Part shown: piece by piece, positions 58,415 through 64,000 of the stretch | Layout of the letters: each line of letters starts with the position of its first letter | How positions within the stretch are numbered: the stretch's first letter is position 1 | DNA from: Pontiella agarivorans | Lineage (GTDB): Bacteria; Verrucomicrobiota; Kiritimatiellia; Kiritimatiellales; Pontiellaceae | DNA length: 64,000 bases | Direction of reading: 5' to 3' | Assembly: GCF_034531395.1 (NCBI RefSeq) | Contig: NZ_JARVCO010000007.1 | Coordinates: 372,001 to 436,000 of the forward strand | Program-made: the position numbers and the translations under genes | The notes under the pieces: generated by a model | Told to the model about the DNA's origin: nothing | Seen by the model: the letters and a program-made list of their open reading frames with translations, nothing else | Databases searched by the model: none

Positions 58415-58452
58415 TTCCAGCCATTGGAAATTTCCAATGGCTGGAATTTTTT
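58415..58452 (+). terminator. Terminator of the sugar-alcohol operon, built from two palindromes
   Basis: TTCCAGCCATTGGAA and TTCCAATGGCTGGAA stand as an inverted pair and form one long stem, followed by six T residues. Confidence 0.9.
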
Positions 58453-59335
58453 ATATGAGTGTTTTCAGGTGTTCGCCCGTGGTTCCGCAGCATCCGCCGA
58501 GCATCTGGATGCCGGGATTACGGTGGAGATCGAGCATGCGTTCGGCCCAGTCTTCGACGGAGTCGGATTTCAGGGAAGGAGAGGCATCGAGTTCGGCGTG
58601 GCTGAGCGATGAGGCGTTGGCCTGGATGGAAATCATGCGTCCGGCGGCATTTCCGGAAAGTTCCGAGGCCTGGAGAAAGGCCGGATAGCAGCAGTTGACG
58701 CCGTAGCCGGTCGGGGAACGCTGCGTGGCTGAATCGATCGTTTCAATGGCCTGTTCGAGCGAGGTGCCGTCAAGGATACGGCCGTCTTTACCGATCACAA
58801 AACTGATGAGATATGGGCGGCCCGTTGCGGCCATGGCCTGTGCGATGCCGAGCGCCTCGCCGACATCCGGCAGGGTGACGGCATAGAGAAAATCGGCTTG
58901 AGTCAGCCGTTCGATCTGCCAGGCATGGAAATCGAAAGCTTCCCCGGTGCTCAGCGCTTCTTCCGGTTTGTAGCAGTCGTTTTTACAGCCGATCTGTCCG
59001 GCGATGAGGACGTTGGCATATTCCTGTTTGAATTCCATTTCAAATGCAACGGCCCGGTTATTCAGATCCTCTGAAATGTTATTTTCGGCGCTGCGGAGCC
59101 GGTCGAGCCGCCAGGTCGGTGTGCCCAGAACAATCGGCAGTCCGGCGGTTCGGGCAATGGCGATATATTCGCGAACAAATCCGCGAAGGATTTCACGCCC
59201 TTCCAATGATTGGATGAGCAGGGAGGTGGCCAGCCGCGGATGAATGTGTTCGGGATGCGCACGGCGCACCCGTTCGGCAATGGCGGCTTCCATCAGAAGT
59301 TTCGGCTCGGTCTGGAGGATCTGTTCAGCGTTCAT
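58451..59335 (-). CDS. Homocysteine S-methyltransferase-family protein
   Basis: A 294-residue protein of the homocysteine-binding barrel. The zinc cysteines are GVNCCYP (about 211-217) and GGCCGTT (280-286), the set that activates homocysteine thiolate. It has no cobalamin part, so it resembles MmuM/S-methylmethionine-type or an orphan methyltransferase; the methyl donor is unknown. The N-terminus is atypical for the family: it starts MNAEQILQTEPKLLMEAAIAER and lacks the usual ...DGA(M/T)GT opening. The ATG lies 15 bases after the pfp terminator without a visible ribosome-binding site. A palindrome (59201) gives IQSLE. Confidence 0.82.
   Translation of the reverse strand: MNAEQILQTEPKLLMEAAIAERVRRAHPEHIHPRLATSLLIQSLEGREILRGFVREYIAIARTAGLPIVLGTPTWRLDRLRSAENNISEDLNNRAVAFEMEFKQEYANVLIAGQIGCKNDCYKPEEALSTGEAFDFHAWQIERLTQADFLYAVTLPDVGEALGIAQAMAATGRPYLISFVIGKDGRILDGTSLEQAIETIDSATQRSPTGYGVNCCYPAFLQASELSGNAAGRMISIQANASSLSHAELDASPSLKSDSVEDWAERMLDLHRNPGIQMLGGCCGTTGEHLKTLI
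59201..59215. repeat. Palindrome TTCCAATGATTGGAT (one mismatch)
   Basis: In the homocysteine methyltransferase as I-Q-S-L-E. Confidence 0.8.
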
Positions 59336-59349
59336 AACGGTACTAAAGC

Positions 59350-59380
59350 AGAAAAAGCGCCCCGGGCGGGACGCTTTTCT
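59350..59380 (-). terminator. Terminator of the pfp gene
   Basis: AAAAGCGTCCCG / CGGGGCGCTTTTT-type stem on the minus strand followed by T-rich sequence; flanked by A residues on the other side. Confidence 0.85.
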
Positions 59381-59440
59381 GGTGTGATTTATGACGGGTA
59401 ATCCGTGAGATATTCACGGCTTAATCGTCTCTTTTCACGT

Positions 59441-60667
59441 TTAGTGGCTGACTTCGACTTTGGCACCTTTGGCCTGGCCGATGTCGGCGAGCAGTTCACC
59501 GAACCACGGTTCGTCGATGTTGAACGGTTTTCCGCCGGCGATGCGCGGGAATTCGCAGGCGCGGAGTTCGTCGTTCTTATCTTCGTCGTGACCGACGACA
59601 CCGCCGATGCCTGCGATGGCGGAATCGACCGCAACGTCGCAGCATTCTTTGATGAGTTTGAGGTCGGCTTCGTTGGAAGCTGCGGCACGGGCATAGTAAC
59701 CGGATTTCTGAATCAGTACTTTTTCAGCACCGAGCAGTTTGGCGAACTGTTTGCCGAACCAGGCACCGGGATTAATGGTGTCGAGTTTCACGTGACCGAA
59801 GGCATCGCGGACAATTTCTTCGCCGGCGGCTTCTTTTTCCTTAATGATGGCATCAACGCCGGCTCCTTCGGAAATGAAGATGTTCACGTTATCGACGTCG
59901 TCCATGACCTTTTTCAGGCGGGCGGCTTCAGCGGCAATATCGACATCCATTTCCGGAACGAAGACGGCGTGGACATCTTTGCGTTCTTTGGAAAGACCGA
60001 TGTTGGGCAGGAAGTCGAGCTCTTCGAGACGTTCGTGGTAAACTTTTGCAGTGTAGGCGGTGAGCCATCCGCAGTTGCGTCCCATGACTTCGTGGATGAT
60101 GAGCATGCGCGGGTTGGCGTTATGTTCGGCCACTACATTTTCGAAGTAGCGCGCGCCTTCTTCGGCTGCGGTCCATGCGCCGAGGGACTGTTTGATCGGG
60201 AAGACGTCGTTGTCGATGGTTTTGGGCAGGCCGACCACGATCAGCTTGTAATCATTTTCGGCGAGATAGGCCGCAAGATCGGCCGCCGTGGTGTTGGTGT
60301 CGTCGCCGCCAATGGTGTGAATCACATCGACGCCGTCTTTGACCAGCTGGTCGGCCGCGACCTGCAGCGGATCCTGACCGGGCTCGACGAGGCCGCGTTT
60401 TTCGCAGTCTTTCACGTTGGTGAGTTTGACGCGGCTGTTTCCGATCGGGGAGCCTCCGTGTTTGTAGAGGATGGACGCATTCTGGCGGATTTCATCAGTA
60501 ACCGTGATGGAATCGCCGAGCAATAGGCCTTTATAGCCGCCGACATAGGCGATGATTTCTGTTTCCGGTGAAACTTCAGTGTAACGTTCGATCAGGCGAC
60601 CGACTGCGGTGGAGAGACAGGGCGCGAGTCCGCCGGCAGTCAGTAGAGCAACTTTCTTAACAGCCAT
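59441..60667 (-). CDS. pfp: Pyrophosphate-type 6-phosphofructokinase
   Basis: A 408-residue enzyme of the PFK group: GGLAPCLSTAVGRL at the start, GGDDTNTTAADLA (D after GGD) and GLPKTIDNDVFP. Known rule: GGDD plus PKTIDND marks PPi-dependent enzymes, while ATP-PFKs have GGDGS and PGTIDND. So PPi-dependent phosphorylation of fructose-6-P, reversible, is the likely reaction and fits an anaerobic, energy-saving glycolysis. ATG 60667 has AAAGGAATTAAAC ahead. Its terminator is at 59350. Confidence 0.92.
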   Translation of the reverse strand: MAVKKVALLTAGGLAPCLSTAVGRLIERYTEVSPETEIIAYVGGYKGLLLGDSITVTDEIRQNASILYKHGGSPIGNSRVKLTNVKDCEKRGLVEPGQDPLQVAADQLVKDGVDVIHTIGGDDTNTTAADLAAYLAENDYKLIVVGLPKTIDNDVFPIKQSLGAWTAAEEGARYFENVVAEHNANPRMLIIHEVMGRNCGWLTAYTAKVYHERLEELDFLPNIGLSKERKDVHAVFVPEMDVDIAAEAARLKKVMDDVDNVNIFISEGAGVDAIIKEKEAAGEEIVRDAFGHVKLDTINPGAWFGKQFAKLLGAEKVLIQKSGYYARAAASNEADLKLIKECCDVAVDSAIAGIGGVVGHDEDKNDELRACEFPRIAGGKPFNIDEPWFGELLADIGQAKGAKVEVSH

Positions 60668-60905
60668 GTTTAATTCCTTTCGATTGAGGTGTTTAAAAAT
60701 GAAGCGCAAATAATGGGAATCGAGGCCGAAAACGCAAGCGGGAATTGCCTGCAATCGGTAAGGTGTTTTCAGGCGCGGATCCCATGGAGTGAAGAATCGG
60801 CCGCGATCCGGTCAGTTGATACGGCTCCATTTGCGGTTCAGCGAGGTTGAGCTTCCGGTCGTCAGCATGCTAACCTGCTGGCGAACAGAACGGGATATTT
60901 TTTTT

Positions 60906-62234
60906 ATGGCGGATCTATTCATTGTACGGGGACGGTTACGTTTTTCGGCCCTGCTCGGGCTGGTACTGACGGCCTTGTCCGGTTTGGCCACCTGGCATTT
61001 TTACGGGCAGCTCGAATTTGAACTCGATGACCGGAAGTTTCTTTTTTCAGCGATTCTCACGGGGGCACTGGCGCTGGGAACGGTTGGGTTGTTTATCACA
61101 TTTCTGGCGGCTCAGTGGTTTATGAATCCGTCGCGGAGTCTGACGGACCGGCTCGATTCGTTTCCATGGTGGGTTGTGGGCATGCTGTTGGTGCTGGTGC
61201 TGATCGGCGGGGCCGGATATTTTGTGGCGCACTACCAGAGTGCGGCACAAAGCGAGTTTGATCTGCTGAGGGCGGGAAAGTGGAGTGAGCTGGAACAGCG
61301 GGTTTCTGCCAATCCCCGGCTGTTCACCCGGAAAGATGCTGCCGGACAGACGATGATTCAGGTGGCCTATCGTGAAAATTATCCCGAGGCTTTCGGGCTG
61401 CTGGCCAATCTCGGCGCTCCGCCGGTGGATCTTGATCCTCGCGGCGGAAGTCCCGTGCTGGCTTCGTTGGGCAACCTTCCGATGCTCGAAGTGCTGCTTA
61501 ATGCCGGGCTGACCCCGAGTATTAACGATGTTGACGGTACTCCGGCTGTGCATCGTGCGGCGGAACGATCCGATTCCGCCGCACTCAAGCTGCTTATCAA
61601 GGCCGGCGCAGGAGTCGATGAGCGCAACGGTCTTTACCGCACCGCACTGATGCAGTGTGTCGGGAATGCTGCGCTGCAACAGGCCCGTGTCCTGTTGGCG
61701 GCTGGTGCAGATGTGAACACATTCGATCAGCGCGGAGACACGGCTCTGCATATTGCAGTTCGGCGTCGCAGTGTTCCTGCTGTTGAGCTGCTGTTGGAGA
61801 ACGGCGCGGATGCGGATAGTTTTAATTTTTTGCACCAAACCCCGCTGCACCTTGCCGCTGAAGGAGGGCAGGATCAGCTGGTGAAATTATTTGCCGATAC
61901 TCTTGAAAATATTGATTTGATTGATGAGGAAAATCGCACCCCGCTTGAAACCGCACTGGCTAACCGGCACTATGAAACCGCCACCCTGCTCATGGAGTCC
62001 GGAGCCGATACGGACCGTATTCTTGGCGATAGAAAAACCATACTTCATCATGCAATCGAGAACCGGGAATATGCCATTGCCCGTTTCCTGCTGCGTTCCG
62101 GAGCCCGTGCGGATATTCCTGATAGCGACGGACTGACCGCTCTCGATGTGTGCAAAGTCAAAGAACTGCAGGGACTCGTTGAAATGATTGAAGGTGTTCC
62201 TGACTCTGAAGAAGATCTGCCCGAAGAAAATTGA
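60906..62234 (+). CDS. Membrane-anchored ankyrin-repeat protein
   Basis: A 442-residue protein. Two hydrophobic segments (about 15-35 and 48-70 and a third around 88-108) anchor it, then from about 130 to 430 come eight to nine ankyrin repeats (DGTPAVHRAAERSDSAALKLL, RGDTALHIAVRRRSVPAVELLL, RKTILHHAIENREYAIARFLL). These bind other proteins. Function unknown. ATG 60906 is the start with the first membrane segment; the frame runs back to 60789. The ribosome-binding site is weak. Confidence 0.85.
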   Translation: MADLFIVRGRLRFSALLGLVLTALSGLATWHFYGQLEFELDDRKFLFSAILTGALALGTVGLFITFLAAQWFMNPSRSLTDRLDSFPWWVVGMLLVLVLIGGAGYFVAHYQSAAQSEFDLLRAGKWSELEQRVSANPRLFTRKDAAGQTMIQVAYRENYPEAFGLLANLGAPPVDLDPRGGSPVLASLGNLPMLEVLLNAGLTPSINDVDGTPAVHRAAERSDSAALKLLIKAGAGVDERNGLYRTALMQCVGNAALQQARVLLAAGADVNTFDQRGDTALHIAVRRRSVPAVELLLENGADADSFNFLHQTPLHLAAEGGQDQLVKLFADTLENIDLIDEENRTPLETALANRHYETATLLMESGADTDRILGDRKTILHHAIENREYAIARFLLRSGARADIPDSDGLTALDVCKVKELQGLVEMIEGVPDSEEDLPEEN

Positions 62235-62273
62235 TTTTCCAAGGGTTGTTTTTTGGGGCACTATGCCGCGGAT

Positions 62274-63131
62274 ATGAACGAGGTACCTGAATCACTGATC
62301 ATTGTTGCCGGGCGTGATGCCTATCCGCTGATGCTGGTGCGTGCTGCACGCGACGCCGGGGTGAAGCGCATTGAGGTGCTTGCTTTTAAAGGGGAGACGC
62401 GCCGCGAAATTGCAGCGATGGCGGATAAAATGCATTGGGTGAATCTCGGCAGTATGCAGCGCTTTCTGGATACGCTTGCTTCCATTGGAATTCCGAAATG
62501 CATGATGGTTGGGCAGATTGCACCGAAAAATCTTTTTACCGTCCGGATGGATAAACTTGCGCTTGAGATGTACCGCAAGCTGGATTTCAAAAATGCACAC
62601 ACCATTTTTGGCGCGGTGGTGGAGGCTGTTGAAAATCTCGGAATTGAAATTCTTCCGGGCAATACGTTCATGGAATGCTATACACCGAAAAAGGGACTGC
62701 TCAGTAAACGGGCTCCGACGGAGCGGGAGCAGGCCGATATTGAGCTGGGACTTAAACTGGTTAAGGGCACCAGCGACTTCGAAATCGGCCAGACTGTGGC
62801 TCTTAAAGAGGGCATGATTGTTGCGGTTGAGGCGTTCGAGGGGACCAATCAATGCATCAAACGTGCGGGCCGGGTTGGTAAAGCCGGCTGTGTGGTTGTG
62901 AAAGTTCCAAAGGTTGGACACGATATGCGGTTTGATATTCCGGTGGTTGGAACCAAAACCTTTAAAATCATGAAGCGCGCCAGGGTTTCCTGTCTGGCGG
63001 TGGAGGCCGGAAAAACGATCCTGCTTGAACAGGAAAAACTGATTCAGCTTGCCGATCAATTCGATATGGCCTTTGTGGCAGTGGATACCCGTTTTTCTAC
63101 TGCAGAGAACGCGGAGACACAGAGAACATGA
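62274..63131 (+). CDS. lpxI: UDP-2,3-diacylglucosamine diphosphatase LpxI
   Basis: A 285-residue protein of the LpxI (DUF1009) family, which hydrolyses UDP-2,3-diacylglucosamine to lipid X in lipid A biosynthesis; it replaces LpxH. Seen: IIVAGRDAYPLMLVRAAR, MVGQIAPKNLFT, QTVALKEGMIVAVEAFEGTNQ, and the C-terminal VLVEKT-like region. ATG 62274 begins the Rossmann-like domain. Followed by lpxB, the next enzyme in the pathway, as in other LpxI organisms. Confidence 0.92.
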   Translation: MNEVPESLIIVAGRDAYPLMLVRAARDAGVKRIEVLAFKGETRREIAAMADKMHWVNLGSMQRFLDTLASIGIPKCMMVGQIAPKNLFTVRMDKLALEMYRKLDFKNAHTIFGAVVEAVENLGIEILPGNTFMECYTPKKGLLSKRAPTEREQADIELGLKLVKGTSDFEIGQTVALKEGMIVAVEAFEGTNQCIKRAGRVGKAGCVVVKVPKVGHDMRFDIPVVGTKTFKIMKRARVSCLAVEAGKTILLEQEKLIQLADQFDMAFVAVDTRFSTAENAETQRT

Positions 63132-63179
63132 GCCTCTGTGTGTTTCAATATGCTCTGGCGAAGCGGGTGGTTGATTAAG

Positions 63180-64000
63180 ATGAATCAATCCCTTCTAGTG
63201 GTAGCCGGCGAGATTTCGGGGGATTTGCATGCCTCGAAAGTGGTGCAGCGGTTTAAGGATCAATCGCCCGACATCGTGTGGTGGGGGATCGGCGGCGATC
63301 ATCTGAAGGCCGAAGGGGTGGAGCTGTTGCAGCATACGGACCGCATGGGGGTCATGGGCATCGTCGAGGTGCTGAAGCAATATTCCTTTTTCAAGGGCGT
63401 GCTGAAACAGGTTTTGGAGGAAGTGGATAAGCGTAAGCCGGAAAAAGCGCTGCTGGTTGATTATCCGGGGTTCAATTTGCGTCTGGCTCCGGAGCTTAAA
63501 AAACGCGGGGTGAAGGTCTGTTATTATATTTCGCCGAAGGTCTGGGCCTGGAATAAAAAGCGGATTCCGAAAATGGCGGAATGCATTGATCATCTGATGG
63601 TTATTTTTCCGTTCGAAGTGGAGCTGTTTAAGGGAACGGGGCTGAAAGTCGATTTTGTCGGTAATCCGCTGGTGGAGCAGATCGACGATTTTATGAAAAC
63701 GGAACCGTTGGATCTGCCCTGGCAGTCAGAGCGGCGAGTGGCCCTGTTGCCGGGGAGCCGGAAGCAGGAGATCGAGCGGATTCTGCCCTCTATTCTTTCT
63801 GCGGCAAAATTGCTGGAGCAGAAAATTCCGGATCTTTCATTCATGATTGCCACGCCGAATGAGCGGATCGAAAAGCGGGTGAATGAACATATTTTCCAAT
63901 CCTTGGAAAAGCCGGCGCGGCTGAATGTGGTCTGCGGAAATGCGCGCGAGGTGATGCGTCAGGCCGATGCGGCGATGGTGACGTCGGGGACGGCGACGCT
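63180..64000 (+). CDS. lpxB: Lipid-A-disaccharide synthase LpxB (truncated by window end)
   Basis: Open from ATG 63180 to the window end; 273 residues visible. LVVAGEISGDLHASKVV (about 5-21), WWGIGGDHLKAEG, MGVMGIVEVL, the LLVDYPGFNLRLA block, VCYYISPKVWAWNKKRI, and LLPGSRKQEIERILPS identify LpxB, which joins lipid X to UDP-diacylglucosamine. A palindromic repeat at 63894 encodes FQSLE. The last visible residues (TSGTATL) are within the conserved C-terminal part; about 100 residues are missing. lpxI lies 48 bases upstream. Confidence 0.95.
   Translation, partial: MNQSLLVVAGEISGDLHASKVVQRFKDQSPDIVWWGIGGDHLKAEGVELLQHTDRMGVMGIVEVLKQYSFFKGVLKQVLEEVDKRKPEKALLVDYPGFNLRLAPELKKRGVKVCYYISPKVWAWNKKRIPKMAECIDHLMVIFPFEVELFKGTGLKVDFVGNPLVEQIDDFMKTEPLDLPWQSERRVALLPGSRKQEIERILPSILSAAKLLEQKIPDLSFMIATPNERIEKRVNEHIFQSLEKPARLNVVCGNAREVMRQADAAMVTSGTAT
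63894..63908. repeat. Palindrome TTCCAATCCTTGGAA
   Basis: In frame in lpxB as F-Q-S-L-E. Confidence 0.92.

Overview
The window reads as a chromosomal segment of a Gram-negative, moderately GC-rich, probably anaerobic or microaerophilic bacterium of the PVC superphylum (Kiritimatiellota/Verrucomicrobiota is my best guess, not proven). It carries lipid A and KDO genes (lpxI, lpxB, kdsD), an outer-membrane porin and lipoproteins. It also has much oxygen-defence machinery (rubrerythrin, rubredoxin domains, ahpC/ahpF, oxyR), a pyrophosphate-type phosphofructokinase, and secreted proteins with verrucomicrobial-style architecture. No rRNA, tRNA or CRISPR array was seen.

Layout. 0-0.7 kb: end of an ECF sigma factor and its membrane partner. 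1-4 kb: an rpiB-glyA fusion, an arginine-phosphatase-like ptp and tsaC, the same neighbourhood as the Firmicute ywlC-ywlE-ywlF-glyA cluster. 4-25 kb: housekeeping and envelope genes (priA, sugar kinase, HAD-UbiA prenyltransferase, fxsA, PpiD-like chaperone, kdsD, sppA, LysM lipoprotein, sugar dehydrogenase, AEC transporter, LDH, rpsA, tyrS, yebC, ruvC, acyl-ACP thioesterase). 25-30 kb: a redox operon in which a pyruvate-oxidase-like enzyme carries two rubredoxin domains and a glutamate-synthase-like flavoprotein carries one, followed by a Fur/PerR regulator and rubrerythrin. 30.4-37.4 kb: an apparently acquired two-gene island encoding a HEPN-SNF2 helicase and a GHKL ATPase with a C-terminal HNH-like domain. 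Gene fragments lie inside and at the edge of this island; it is the best candidate for an undescribed defence system. 37.4-41 kb: ahpF, ahpC and divergent oxyR.

41-47.3 kb: a two-component system next to an EF-hand protein and a ferredoxin / b-type cytochrome / Tat-exported flavoprotein operon. Three promoters here (of the regulator, the EF-hand gene and the ferredoxin operon) share the same 18-bp direct-repeat box at an identical distance from the -10, which defines a small local regulon. 47-51 kb: an esterase with an EF-hand, a HAD phosphatase, a PAS-SpoIIE phosphatase, and an SMR guanidinium exporter behind a guanidine-II (mini-ykkC) riboswitch. 51.6-58.4 kb: a sugar-alcohol operon (GntR/LacI regulator, fructokinase, NCS1-type permease, mannitol-family dehydrogenase, porin). 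58.4-64 kb: homocysteine methyltransferase, PPi-PFK, ankyrin membrane protein, lpxI and a truncated lpxB.

Across the window, but not in the 30.4-37.4 kb island, a 15-bp palindrome TTCCA-N5-TGGAA recurs about 20 times. It lies between genes, inside three terminators, and in frame inside unrelated proteins, where it usually encodes F-Q-x-L-E.
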